This document shows positions 24,991 to 36,475 of a DNA stretch of 64,000 nt, piece after piece (within the stretch, counting starts at the first letter, position 1; every line of letters begins with the position of its first letter). Source of the DNA: Styela clava (taxonomy: Eukaryota; Chordata; Ascidiacea; Stolidobranchia; Styelidae); contig NC_135262.1 in NCBI RefSeq assembly GCF_964204865.1, positions 17,041,650-17,105,649 of the forward strand, in the 5' to 3' direction. The position numbers and the translations under genes were made by a program. The notes below the pieces were generated by a model. The model was not told where the DNA came from and did no database searches. It worked only from the letters and a program-made list of their open reading frames with translations.

Positions 24991-25117
24991 AGAAAAAAAT
25001 GAGTTTGCGCCATTTGTCGGAAAAAATATCATTAGTTTTCAAAATTTAACCATTTGCTTCAGATTTCAGCTATTTCCTGACATCCAACCATTTTTACAGC
25101 CTCAACCGTAAAGACAG

Positions 25118-25975
25118 TTGCACCTGCAAATTTTTAGACCCACCAAACTTTTCACCCGTACATTTGCACCCACGGACATTTACACCCGACGTACATTTGA
25201 GCCCATGGATTTTCGCACAGTGAACATTCACACAATCCGTTTAAATTTACTCGCATATTGCCATTTTCCTACGAAGGATGTACATTCTAATGATATAACC
25301 TGTAATGAAATCGAACTCATTGCAAACACACACGAGATTAATTTGGATTTTCATCCATTGACCAGATTAAAAAACATCATGTAACGGTAGACAACATTAT
25401 TGGTGCAAATGTTCGTAGAGGGGAACGTCCATGTATGTAATGTCCATGGGTGCAAACGTACATGGGTGCAAACATACATTCGTGCAAATGCCCATGAGTG
25501 CAACGTAGATGGGTGCACATGTCAATGGGCACTAACATATAAGTGTACAAACGTACATGGGGCAGACGTTCACGGGTGCAAACGTGCATGGGTACGCAAA
25601 CGTAGATGGGTACAAAAGGAAAAGGACATGGGTTCTAACGTTCTAACGAGTGCAAACGTGCATGGATCAAACTTACATTGGTGCAAATGTCCATGGGCGC
25701 AGACGTATATGGGTATAAATGTATATGGGTTCAAACGTAGCCTACTTTCGTGCAAATGTTCATGAGCGCAAACGTATATGGGTACAGACTTCCTGGTTTC
25801 AAACGTTCACGGGTGCAAAAATGGGTACGAACGTACATTGGTGCAAATTTCCATGCGTGCGGACGTAGCCTATATGGATACAAACGTACATGGGTGTAAA
25901 TGTTTATGGCTACAAATGTACATGGATTCTTATATAAGTGGATGCAAATGTACGTACAAGGGAGGAGATGGATCG
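25118..25975. repeat. Foldback-like pair of inverted minisatellite arrays
   Basis: The left part (about 25118-25235) has degenerate units like TTTGCACCCACGGACA. The right part (about 25400-25960) has the inverse, ACGTACATGGGTGCAA, repeated many times with roughly 16-bp spacing. A unique centre of about 150 bp (TTTTCCTACGAAGGATGTAC and GTAATGAAATCGAACTC) separates them. Frames through the array only translate the repeat. Related arrays lie near 27410-27600, 30170-30440, 31080-31260, 33140-33950 and 51000-51190. Confidence 0.75.
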
Positions 25976-27093
25976 CAAAGTCAGTTTCATAAACATTCTC
26001 TCGGTCCAGACATAGTTGCAATTGCATGCTTCGTCGCATCAAATGATTCTATTAGCTCTTCGAACAAAAATATGTAAAATTTCAAAAAATCGTGATTTAC
26101 TGAGATCACATTAAGAGAGCTTTCCTCCAAGTAGGTGTAATAGATTTAGATGTAATGTACACCACTGTGTGGCGTAAAGGCGCACAAAAATGGTTATATT
26201 TGAGTTCTTATCACTATGGATCTTTCCCCGAACATTGACTTCCTTGTTTATTTCGTGACATTGGCCAATCAGCAAAATACAAAAAGTGACGTAACAATGC
26301 TCCCTTTTCGCATCTGCTCAGACACTATTCTCACTCAGACAGATTTTCAAGCGCGGTCGTAAACATTACCTCGTTTTCGCGTTTTTGAACTCTATTCGTT
26401 AGTTTTCTGTTGTGTTTCGGAAACTTAAATATGAATCAGATAATTCAATGATCACTCTGTCTTCCCAGGAGTTTTAATTTAATTGCAGTAATAATAAATT
26501 AGTGTAGAAATAGCTGTGATAGACTAAGCTAAAATTCTTTACCGGTACTTTTAAAGAAAACATTGTTGTATGCGATGAATCATAATGATTATTTGTAACA
26601 TATACCTCATTTTACAGGCGCAAACTTGCAAAAGCACTTTTAAAATAGCCCTGAAAATTTTGCAATGGTAAAGTATAGAAGAAATTTTTCGGGGGTCAAA
26701 GGTCGGGGAAAGGTCCATACGCAGGTAATAACGTCACCACAGTCACAAGTCTCTGAATTTCACGAAATTTTAACATTATAATTTATGTGAATTTAGTATT
26801 TACATACAACAAGAAGTCTACTGAATGCGTGTCCTGGCAATGGATTAAATGTATTTGTAAACCGAGAGACATCGTGTTCATAGGATTTTCAATTAGATTT
26901 CAATGGATTAGATATAATTATTATTTATTTGTTTAACAATTGAAAATCTTGCGTTCCAGATTAATTATCGAATCGGGAGGACGACATACCATCCTTCAAC
27001 ATTTACATACATATCCACCAGCCTATGAAGTAGACGAGGTTTTATTGTCATTTTTATACGAGATATGTACATTCTAATGTTATACCCTGTAAT
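25976..27093. other. Non-coding H1-unit spacer
   Basis: This is sequence typical of the central units: the GCATGCTTCGTCGCATCAAA block, the GAAATTTTAACATTATAA block and the GTGTCCTGGCAATGGATTAA block all recur at about 27690-28000, 34020-34100 and 38570-38700. No gene was found. Confidence 0.5.
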
Positions 27094-27272
27094 CAGTGGT
27101 GGGATTCAATTTTTTTGTCAACTGGTTTCATCACAAAAGTCATATTTTTCAGCCGGTCGTGTTACAAACTGAACATTGACAGTAACCAGTAAGTTAACCG
27201 GTTCGCTGATCTCATAAAATTCTGTGAGACGGGTCTATATAACCGGTGCGAACCGGCTGGATCCCACCACTG
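27094..27272. mobile_element. hAT-type MITE (CAGTGGTGGGATTC family)
   Basis: The ends CAGTGGTGGGATTCAA and, read inward, CAGTGGTGGGATCCAGCC form a long TIR. Flanks are CCTGTAAT (27086-27093) and CCTGTGAT (27273-27280), 7 of 8 identical. The length is 179 bp. Confidence 0.85.
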
Positions 27273-27404
27273 CCTGTGATGGTGGCGAATTCATTGTAAA
27301 CACACACGAGATTAATTCGGATTTACATCCATAGACTTAGTTTGGTCAAAATCTTGAACCAGACGAAAAAGATCACGCAACAGTGGCAACATTATCGGTG
27401 TAAC

Positions 27405-27600
27405 TGTACGTAGATGCAACAATATATGGAAATGTCCATTGGTGCTAACGTACATGTGTACAAACTTACATAAGTGAAAATGTTTATGGATGCAAATGTC
27501 CCTGGGTGCAAAGTATGCAGGTACAAGTGCCCGTACAAGTGCCCTGGGTGCAGTTGAGGGGTGCGCAAGTGCCGGGACATTTGTACGGGGGTGCAAATGT
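27405..27600. repeat. Minisatellite array (ACATGGGTGCAA type)
   Basis: Degenerate roughly 16-bp units in the G-rich orientation, such as CTGGGTGCAAAGTATG and GGGGTGCAAATGTTCT. This is a remnant of the element at 25118-25975 without a clear opposite arm. Confidence 0.65.
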
Positions 27601-29080
27601 TCTGTTAATTAACAGCAAACAGTTTTGGCGCAAAAGAGCAGACAGCCCCATGAAATTTGTCTCGATCCACATATAGTTGCAACTGAATGCTTCATCGCAT
27701 AAATTGATTCTCTTAACTCATTGAACAAAAATATCCGAAATATCGAAAATCGTAATTTACTGAGCTGTGCTTCAATACTCATTAAGTTTCTTTAATAGTA
27801 GGTGTAATATACGCCAATGTATGCCGTAGAGCCGGGAGAAACAGTGGTTACATTAAAGTTCATGCGCAGGTAAAAACGTAACCTCAGTAAAAGGATTTTG
27901 AATTTCAAAATATTACAATTAATGTGAGTTTTCTATGAACATACAATAATAAGTGTAAGTAATGCATGTTCTGGCTAGAGATTTGTTCAAAAAGAATTGT
28001 TTTAAAACAATTGTTTTGAATCAAGTTTTTTTTTGCCTGTTTTATTCGAAATGCCTGTATTATTTGATTTTTTTGTAATAAATAGGTTGAAGAAAAATGA
28101 ATGTAAAAACTTGCCAAGCGCATCTTATTTGCAATAAATCCCTCAAAACGCCACAAATATCGATAGAGGCTTATATACACACCATCTCAAGCTGTAGTTC
28201 AGTGGTTTGCGCAGTAAGACGCAACCGATAAGCCATTACGACCCTGCTACGACAAAACCACCTAGCGAAAATTGAGATGCGATCGAATAAATGAGTTTGT
28301 ATAACCTTAAAAATCTCTATCACTTCAACCTTAAAACCGAAGTATGTTAAGCATAAACTAACCGAAAAGTATTAACCGTAATACTGCCTTCATTTTATGA
28401 GAAAATGCCAATACATGAACTCGAAATCCATATTATGGCGCTGTAACAGATTAGTTGTGGCGTCTTTGCATCAGAGGAGCCTTGCAATTGGCATAGGCTA
28501 GGCTAGGGTGTCACATCGTTTATATCAGTAGATTGCCGGCGATATGGGCATATTCTTTATTATCGCAACCCACTCGTTTTGCCGGAAGCTGCCCTTGATC
28601 TAATTGCTTTTGTAGTAGGCTCCTGAGCTAAGTTCCATGATTTTTCTTACTCAAAACGTCTTCGGATATCTCGGATAAACATTCCGGTTAAAATTTTATG
28701 ACTTTGGTGGAGATACAAACGTTGCGATAAATGTACGCATTAGAAGTAAAAGTCAAAATAAGAATTTTTACTTACATTTTTGAAATTATAATTCCGGCTG
28801 CGTGTGCAGCTGCCAGAATGCAACGTTTTGGCGTAGTTTCGCGGCGATACAATGGGTATTTCAAAAAAAAATGCAAATAATACAGAAAAAAATTGATTTA
28901 AAACGAGCCCTTGTTTAAACACGATGTTTTTTTTAAATAGATAAAAAACAAAACCCTAGTCCTGGCAATGGATCAAATGTATTCGGAAATACAATTACAA
29001 ATTTGTTTCATTAACCAAAAGAGACATCGTGTTTGAAGGATTTTCAATTAGATCTATAATTAGTGTTTATTTGCTCAACA
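27601..29080. other. Non-coding H1-unit spacer
   Basis: It contains the recurring unit blocks (for example GCATGTTCTGGCTAGAGATT near 27965 and CCTGGCAATGGATCAAATGT near 28960) and the tRNA-like stretch at 28191-28260. No coding sequence was supported. Confidence 0.45.
28191..28260 (+). repeat. tRNA-like stretch, possible SINE head
   Basis: GCTGTAGTTCAGTGGTTTGC resembles a pol III A box (TAGCTCAGTGGTTAGAGCA type). A weak B-box-like ATTACGACCC follows about 35 bp later. The cloverleaf is not convincing, so a decayed tRNA-derived SINE is more likely than a tRNA gene. Confidence 0.3.
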
Positions 29081-29084
29081 ATTG

Positions 29085-29299
29085 AAAATCTTGCGTACCA
29101 GATTTATTATCTTATCGGAAGAGCGAGGTGCAAGATTCATAGTTATATACTAAGCAATCATGAATGTCTGGAGTCATATTTGTATTATCGTTATCGTTGT
29201 CTTGCGCCTTTGGAGAATAAAAATCAGGCGAATCAATAAGAAGATTACAGTTGACTGTTTGCTAATCCTTTACATGAAATTCTCTATTAGTCTGCAAAA
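29085..29299 (+). promoter_or_regulatory. Conserved 5' block of the central H1 units (copy 2)
   Basis: It contains CTTGCGTACCAGATTTATTA, TCTTATCGGAAGAGCGAGG, the TCATATTTGTATTATCGT block, TTGCGCCTTTGGAGAATAAA and TAGTCTGCAAAAATG at the start codon. Near-identical text precedes the other three central H1 copies. Confidence 0.65.
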
Positions 29300-29869
29300 A
29301 TGTCATCACCACAGAAGACCAAAGCAACTAAACCCCGTCACGTTCCGACTCATCCTGGATACAAAGAAATGATAATCGCTGCAATCAAATCACAAGAAGA
29401 AAAGAAAGGATCTTCTCGAGTATTTATACGCAAATATATCGAAGAAAATTTCGAAGCCAAGCAACAAGGTTTCACCAAACATTTGAATAGAAATCTCAAG
29501 AAATTAATTGAATCAGAATTTCTGTTCCATCCAAAAACTTCACTTGGATGTTACAAAATCAACAAAGCTGAACTCGCTAAAGAAGAAAAGGAAGCCAAGG
29601 CGAAAGTAAGAGCTGCAATCAAGAAGCAGCAGGCCAAAGAAAAACTCGAAAAACAAAAATTGAAACAAGCCCAAAAGAAACAAGTGACAAAGAAAATTGC
29701 TAAAAAGAAAACAAAAAAGACAACAAAAACAGTAAAATCAAAAGTTGAAAGCAAACCAGAAAAGTCTGACAAGGACTCTAAGAAAAAGACAAAGAAAACA
29801 ATTACCAAGAAAAAAGTGGGAACTTCAAAGAAGACCCAGAAAAAGTCAGCAAAAATTTCGACCAAGTAG
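29300..29869 (+). CDS. Divergent linker histone H1 (central unit, intact)
   Basis: This is an intronless 189-residue H1. N-tail MSSPQKTKATKPRHV; winged-helix domain about residues 17-92 (HPGYKEMIIAAIKSQEEKKG, KYIEENFEAKQQGFTKHLNR, FLFHPKTSLGCYKINKA); then a Lys-rich tail with KKTTKTVKSKVESKPEKS and a terminal KKSAKISTK. Relative to the left-arm H1 the globular domain differs at only a few positions (for example EAKQ for DVKQ and SLG for SPG), while the tail is a different, shorter repeat pattern shared with the 32.4- and 41.1-kb copies. The promoter is the central-unit type and AATAAA follows at 29941. Confidence 0.93.
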   Translation: MSSPQKTKATKPRHVPTHPGYKEMIIAAIKSQEEKKGSSRVFIRKYIEENFEAKQQGFTKHLNRNLKKLIESEFLFHPKTSLGCYKINKAELAKEEKEAKAKVRAAIKKQQAKEKLEKQKLKQAQKKQVTKKIAKKKTKKTTKTVKSKVESKPEKSDKDSKKKTKKTITKKKVGTSKKTQKKSAKISTK

Positions 29870-29940
29870 AAAGATTAGCATTTCGAGCAATCAGTTCAAT
29901 ATTTTAATGTATTGTCCTTGTTTTATTTTTATACATTACT

Positions 29941-29946
29941 AATAAA
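29941..29946 (+). terminator. Poly(A) signal of the 29.3-kb H1 gene
   Basis: AATAAA, about 70 bp after the stop. The matching position in the 32.4- and 41.1-kb copies reads AATACA. Confidence 0.55.
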
Positions 29947-29949
29947 TTC

Positions 29950-31330
29950 ATCAATTCACCAGTCAGTTTGAACACCGACTTTTTCTACATTGTGCATCAT
30001 TATACCACTTTCGAGATCATTTTTGAACGGAAGAAAATTGAGATTGCGTTATTTGTCGAGAAATCTATCTTTAGTTTTGCCATAATACCACTTTATTATC
30101 AATGAAAATTTAACCAATTTCAGCTTACAACTATAATTTTACGTCAGTTAGTCGGCCCACAAGTCCCAAAATCTTTACATCCGCGTACATTTGCAACCGC
30201 AAACTCCACCAAGTACAGTTGCACCCATACATTGGTACTCATATATATATTTCACCTACGTAAACTTTCACCAAAGGACATTTGATCCCACGTACATTTT
30301 GGGCCACGGAAATTTGAGGGTATGTGAATTTGCACCCACGAACATTTGCACTCACAAAAATTTGCACCAGCAGACAATTGTAGCGAATTACATTTGAGCT
30401 CATTGATTTTTGCACCCGTGAACATTCACACCTCCGTTAAAATTTTCAACCATAGACACCAGGTTTTGGTTTTATTGCCAACTTCTAGTACTTTCCCAAT
30501 GCGAATATTGCCGAATACAATTAACAATACAATAAAACTTTCCTATAACAGTTGGAAATTGTGAATATAGGCGCAGATGAGTCAAGTTAAATCCACCAGT
30601 CAGTTTGAACACCGGAAGATTTTTGACACATTGTGCATCATCAGTATACCAAATTCAAAATCATGGTTACCAACAAAAAAATAAGTTTATGGCTTTTGTC
30701 GGGAAATCTATCTTTAGTTTTGCCGTAATACCACTTTAATATCAATCAAAATTTAACCACGTGGTTCAGCTTTTAGCTATATCCCGACAATTCATCGAAT
30801 CATATTCAACTATCATAACATTGCCTCATATCAGTTGGTCACGGTTAATCATCAGTTGACCATCAGTTGGTCACTCATCAGTTGGTCCACAGATGTCCAT
30901 TATACCACTTTTAAAATCAATTTTGAGCAGGAGAAAATTGAGGTTGCGTCTTTTGTCGAGAAATCTATCTTTAGTTTTGCCATAACACCACGTTATTATC
31001 AATCAAAATTTAACCAATTTCAGCTTACAGCTATAATTTCACGCCAGTTGTTCGGCACACAGGTCCTATTATCTTTACATCCGCGTACATTTGCAACCGC
31101 AAACTACACCAAGTACAATTGCACCCATACATTGGTACTCATATACATATTTCACCTACGTAAATTTGCACCCGCAAACAATTGCACAGACTTACATTTA
31201 AGTCCGTGGTTTTTGCACTCGTGAACATTTACACCTCCGTTAAAAGTTTCACCCATAGACACCAGTCTTGCGGTTTATTGTCATTTTCCTACGTGAGATA
31301 TACTAGCTAATGTTGTAACATGTAATGAAA
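29950..31330 (+). repeat. Tandem copies of the H1 downstream block
   Basis: The block that follows H1 genes here (CACCAGTCAGTTTGAACACC, ACATTGTGCATCAT, the GTCGAGAAATCTATCTTTAG block, ATTTAACCAATTTCAGCTTA, then C-rich minisatellite) occurs at about 29955-30440, in shortened form at 30590-30790, and again at 30895-31260. Related copies follow the other H1 genes and lie at 50770-51190. No gene lies inside. Confidence 0.7.
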
Positions 31331-32142
31331 GCGAACTTCTAGTACGAAGACAAATTTCGGGTTTGTCAACTGATCAGAAATTCTAATACCAGTCAGTTTG
31401 AGGTAGCTTTCATTCAAAATACAAGGCTAAAAATAGCCAAACAAAAGTTTATTCATGAAAGATCATGCAAATGCTTTACTATACAGTATATGCACTGTGT
31501 ATAGTGCGTTAGTTGTATATTTGGTTGACTGTACTGTGCATATTTTGTTTGTCATTTCGTACCCGGGCCGAATTTAGACGATGAGAACTCGTTAGGGCCT
31601 AGGCTACGCTGCTTGTGGGACCCTATTTAACAATGGCCTATTTAATAATGTCGTCACGAAGAATCATTTATTATACCATATATACTGTATTTTTTGTATA
31701 ATGAAAAATAAAAATCATCCACTAGATCGGATACTAAGTTGAATTTAAAAACACTTTAGAAAATTTGAAGCTGTGTGAAAACTCACGACACTAGAAAACC
31801 TGACGTCATAATAACCGTTTCTAGTCACAATCTTTTATCTTTCAAAAGTAAAGGCATTATTCCGATAAAAACTAATTAATAAATTCATATTATCATGTTT
31901 CGTTTAGGTTAAGCGGTAAAATGTTTCAAATTCAAACGAATTCATTTGTTCTACCGTATTTATTTTTTTCAAACGGTAAATATTTGGGATAAAAATTGTA
32001 AAACGGATTGAAATATTAAACAAAAAACAGCTTTTAAACTATTAAACGAGCCTTGGAACGAGCCTTCAAAATGTTAAAACAACTGAAGATGATTAATAAT
32101 TGAATGCCTTATGGCTATAATAATTGTTTATTTGTTTGACAA
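31331..32142. repeat. Spacer including a block shared with the pirin region
   Basis: The part from about 31590 to 32110 (TAGGGCCTAGGCTACGCTG, a GGTTAAGCGGTAAAATG block and AACGAGCCTT) is similar to 51380-51720 and 53930-54220. The earlier part is unremarkable. Confidence 0.6.
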
Positions 32143-32361
32143 TTGAAAACCTTGAGTTTCAAGTTATTTATCTTATCGAAAGGCCGAGGCGCGAGATTTG
32201 GAGCCCCATGCGGAGCAATAAAAAATTTTCTGGTGTCATATTCGTATTATCGTTATTGCTGCCTTGCGCTTTTGGAGAATAAAAATCGGGTTTATCAATA
32301 AAAATATTACAGTTGACTATTTGCTACATCATTGCATGATACTCTTTCTTAGTCTGCAAAA
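32143..32361 (+). promoter_or_regulatory. Conserved 5' block of the central H1 units (copy 3)
   Basis: Same order of motifs as 29085-29299: ATCTTATCGAAAGGCCGAGG, ATTCGTATTATCGTTATTGC, CTTTTGGAGAATAAAAATCG and AGTCTGCAAAAATG. Confidence 0.65.
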
Positions 32362-32919
32362 ATGTCGTCACCACAGAACACCAAAGCAACTAAACCTCGT
32401 CTTGTTCCGACTCATCCTGGATACAAATAAATGATAATCGCTGCAATCAAATCGCAAGAAGAAAAGAAAGGATCCTCACGAGTATTTATTCGAAAATATA
32501 TCGAAAAAAATTTTGATGTCAAGCAACAAGGTTTCACCACACATTTGAATAGAAATCTCAAGAAGTTGATTGATTCAGAATTTCTTTTTCATCCAAAAAC
32601 TTCACCCGGATGTTATAAAATCAACAAAGCGGAACTCGCTAAAGAAGAAAAGAAAGCCAAGGCAAAAGTAAAAGCTGCAATCAAGAAGCAGCAGGTTAAA
32701 GAAAAACTCGAAATACAAAAATCAAAACAAGCCGAAAAGGAACAAGTAACAAAGAAAATTGCCAAAAAGAATACTGCAAGTGCAACAAAGACAACAAAAA
32801 TAGTAAAATCGAAAGAGGCAAGCAAACCAAAAAAGTCCGACAATGGCTCCAAGAAAACGATTACCAAGAAAAAAGTGGGGACTCCAAAAAAGGCTCAGAA
32901 AAAGACAACGAAAAAATAG
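32362..32919 (+). pseudogene. H1 copy with one nonsense codon
   Basis: The full-length H1 frame (186 codons) is open except for TAA at codon 23 (32428-32430), where the paralogues have GAA: HPGYK, stop, MIIAAIKSQEEKKGSS. All codons after it remain open, so 162 residues could in theory start at the next ATG (32431), but without the N-tail and the start of helix 1. Other differences are few (VDKQ-type changes, LIDSEF for LIESEF). This looks like a recent or mild inactivation. The promoter block is intact. Confidence 0.85.
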
Positions 32920-33139
32920 ATAAAGTAGAAAGATGAGCATTTCGAAAAACAAGTTCATTGTTTATGCATTACCATTGTTTTATTTTTATACGTGATTAAT
33001 ACAATTCATCAATCCACCAGTCAGTGTGAACTCCGAAAGAAAGAAGACTTTCGCTACATTGTGGTATCAGTATACCGCTTTCAAAATCACGATTAAAAAG
33101 AAAAAATTGAGTTTGAGGTATTCGCAATCGTTAACTGCC

Positions 33140-33950
33140 CCTGGGACATTTGCAACCATAATTTGGTACTCATATACAGATTGCACCTACGTATATTTGC
33201 TCACAAGTACATTTGCGGTCACGTACGAGTGTACCCACATATATTTGTACTCGTGAACATATGTATATCCATAACCCACCAATAGACAGACATACGTATA
33301 CCGATGGATTTTGCACAGTTATTATTTACATCCGTTACCATGTACAGAAATAGTCATTTTCCTTCGAGAGATGTACATTCATATGTTATAACCTGACTTT
33401 GGATTTTCATCCATGGAATTAGGTTGAGCAAAATCTCGGACCAGGTGAAAAACATCATGTGGTGGTAGACACCATTATGGGTGCAAACGTACATTGATGC
33501 AAATGTCCATGGATGTAAAGCACACTAGTTCAAAGCACATTGATGCAAACGTTCATTGATGCAAATGTCCTTGGGTGCAAACTTATATGGGCACAAACGT
33601 ACATGGGGGCAAAGTATATGAGTACAAGCGTACATAAGGGCAAACGTCCTTGGGTGCAAACGTACATGGATACAAACGTACATGGGTGCAAACGTGCATG
33701 AGTGCAAACGTACATGGGTTCAAACTCACGCGAAGGTAAATGTACGTAAATGCAAATTTCTCTATGTACAAACGTACATGAGTGCAATCGAACATGGGTG
33801 CAAATGTTCATGGGTGCAAACGTACATGGGTTCAAACTTACGCGAGAGAAAATGTACGTGCATGAAAGTGTACGTGAGTGCAAATGTCCCTCGGTGCAAA
33901 AGTAGGCATTTGAAAATACCCTGGGTGAAATTGTACAAATATGCAAATGT
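33140..33950. repeat. Second foldback-like pair of minisatellite arrays
   Basis: A short C-rich arm (about 33140-33330, TTTGCACCTACG-type units) and a long G-rich arm (about 33475-33950, ACGTACATGGGTGCAA units) flank a centre similar to that of 25118-25975 (TTTTCCTTCGAGAGATGTAC). ORFs across it on both strands are translations of the repeat. Confidence 0.7.
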
Positions 33951-34424
33951 TATGTCAACGGCAAAGAGTTTTGGGGCAGAACGACAGACACTCTCAAAAA
34001 ATTTGTCGTGATCCACATATAGTTGCAATCAAATGCTTCATTGGATTAAATGATCAAAACATCTTGAAGTTCAAAATCGAATTTTACTGAGGGCTGTCCC
34101 TCAGTACTCAATGACTAGCCCATGCTGTAGAGTGGGGTTGGTTGTATATACATATACAGCCTAAAATATACATATATCGCCATCTAAATATGCATATATA
34201 GCAAATGTCATATGCATAGACATCTAATTATTATTATTAAACAAACAGTCATTTTGGTGATTTACATACACGGCCAATGCCATATGTATGTACAGCCAAT
34301 CACTGAATTGTCACATAAAGACAAGAGAAAGTGAAGCACATACAAAAGTCAATATTTTATGAATATATATAGCCAAATTAATATACATATGCGGCCAATC
34401 AAGTAATGTTCATACACAGCCAAT

Positions 34425-36475
34425 CAATGTTCCCTCTAATTTTTTGTAGTATATGTGCGCAGAAATTTTTGGTGTGTGCGCACATTTTTGGAAATGACTA
34501 ATATTTGTGCAAAATGCAATGAAGAAATTTTGGCGTTCTAACCGGGTAATAAGTGGGCTTATTAAGAAAATTTTGGTTATTTAATAAGTTTTTCTATAGA
34601 TTGTAAATGCTTTAGTGAAGGCTATATGTTATCAGTAGATAACAATGAACATACATGGAATATAATAAATAAAATTGATTGTAACAGATGGTTTCATTTG
34701 AATTCAAATAAAGGGTGAAAAAAGAATGAAAAAAAAACGAAACAATTGGAGCAATGTTTTTCAGAAAGAAACGTTAGCTCTAACACGTGTCAGGGGACGA
34801 TATGCTAGTATAAAGGGTCGAGGACCTATGTTTTACAGTATTTCTTTACTTCCATTGACCAACTTCCTCACGTCTATCCTTCTTGCTGACCAATTCTTCA
34901 TAAACCTTCACCTTGTCTATAACACATCCAGCTCGCTGATAAGACTTGACCCTCATTATCATGTCCAAATGCCTTTCTCCCAGTCTGTTCCTTAGCTTGG
35001 TTTTGATGGAATTCATCAAACTAAACCCGCGCTCACATTCAACGCTGGATGCAAGAGAAGTACCACCGATATCTACAAGCTTTGCCAATTCTCTAAAGTT
35101 TCTAAACTGTTCATGCTGAAACGTAAAGTTTATCAAATCAGCAAAAGTGCTAACAACTCCAGCCATAATTTTTTTTAGCTATTGCGTATTTAAAATCTGT
35201 GTATTGATCAATAATTATACTTCGTTCTGGCAAAATAAACTCATATTTAGAACACAGAGCTTTAATTTCGGTGATACCAAAAGCATAGCAAGGGGATTTC
35301 AATGCAGCACAATCAAAAGCTACCTAGTCTTGCACTTCTCGTTCTGGGAATCTTTCTATCATATGATCACATAAAAGCCCTATAAAATCCAGCAGTCCTT
35401 CAGAGTCAAAAGTGTGAAACAGATTTTGTTTCTACCTTTTTGCAAACTAGATACCGCCAATTGTTATGTCATCATCGCAGTCTAAGCTCGTGTTTATCAT
35501 AGCAGTTCGATTATAGCTGTATCTCAATTATACGTACCGGTATTGCATAGGGCAGTAATTTAGTAATCAAACATTTAAGAAAGGTCAAAGATGTCAAATA
35601 ATAAACATAAACGAGACCAGGGATACTCAACCGGTGAACCGCGGTCCGTATCCTGACCTTGCTGGTATTCAATTTGGGCTGCTGCTCCATGACTTGGAAT
35701 GCGTCGTTACTTTTTATTTCACAATCCTGATGTAATGCATTTTCGCTAAACAACGAGAAAAAAATACACTTTTCAAAGATTTTTAGACAAGTTGGTACAC
35801 ATTAGACTGTGTTTTGGCTTTGCATTCATTTGTCAGTTTCTAGTTGTATTTTTGAAATTTAAAATTAGAACAAATAACCCGATTTTGCAAAATAGTATAC
35901 TCTCACTTCTCAGAGCCAAGATTGAAATGTAATTTTCCAGACTAACGATTGACGGATAACTTTGCTATTGGACACGAAATTGATTAATGAAACGTCATGC
36001 TAAAATTCTCGTGAACGTTGTGGCTTACCTTAATACTATTTGAGAAAATTGATTCTAAATTTTTAATCATAAAAATATTATAAGTCGCCGGAAGACCTAT
36101 AAATATATATAATATATATATTCACGAGTGCTATGGTGTATTGCAATCTTTCCAGCAAGTCGGCGCTAAGTTACACAACTGAAAAATTGTCATACCGGTA
36201 GTCGAGTAGCCCTGAACTAGACTATGACTTAGACTTCAGCGATTTGTCCTCTTTGCCAGCGAACTATTCTAGTTCTGAATGAATACGACATTGAACGTCA
36301 TTGCGAGTCAAACACACAAGTTTCAAAAATGTGTCCAATGTGAATCCACTAAATCCCAGCTAAACCGCCGCGCACTTTCGGCACTATACTCTTTCGGCCC
36401 GCAAACATCCTTTCGATTCTAATTTTGGCCCGCGGCCAATAAAGTTTGGGAACCCCTGCTTTAGAGGGAACACTG
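34425..36475. mobile_element. hAT element with transposase remnant, nested
   Basis: The ends CAATGTTCCCTCTAA and, read inward, CAGTGTTCCCTCTAA are typical hAT termini. Flanks CAGCCAAT (34417-34424) and CGGCCCAT (36476-36483) match at 6 of 8 bases. It contains a hAT transposase C-terminal fragment. Another pair of hAT-like termini near 35618 (CAGGGATACTCAACC) and 36458 (AACCCCTG end) suggests a further nested copy, without matching flanks. Confidence 0.7.
34846..35166 (-). pseudogene. hAT transposase C-terminal dimerisation domain (fragment)
   Basis: The 106-residue frame contains FRELAKLVDIGGTSLASSVE, then CERGFSLMNSIKTKLRNRLG, then ERHLDMIMRV. This is the conserved C-terminal hAT dimerisation block (consensus: cysteine, E-R-G/x-FS, then N..KtkLRnrL...LD.LM). 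Upstream catalytic regions were not found, so the element is not autonomous as it stands. Confidence 0.85.

Noticed and set aside
25400-25765. Long open frames on both strands with regular Cys/His/Thr patterns
   Set aside because: They are translations of the ACGTACATGGGTGCAA minisatellite; the same happens at 33530-34028 and 27312-27596. No coding bias beyond the repeat.
25400-25960. CRISPR-like regular repeats
   Set aside because: Units are degenerate and contiguous without unique spacers, and this is animal DNA.
28191-28260. tRNA gene
   Set aside because: The A box is fair, but the B box is weak and no consistent cloverleaf could be drawn; kept only as a possible SINE head.
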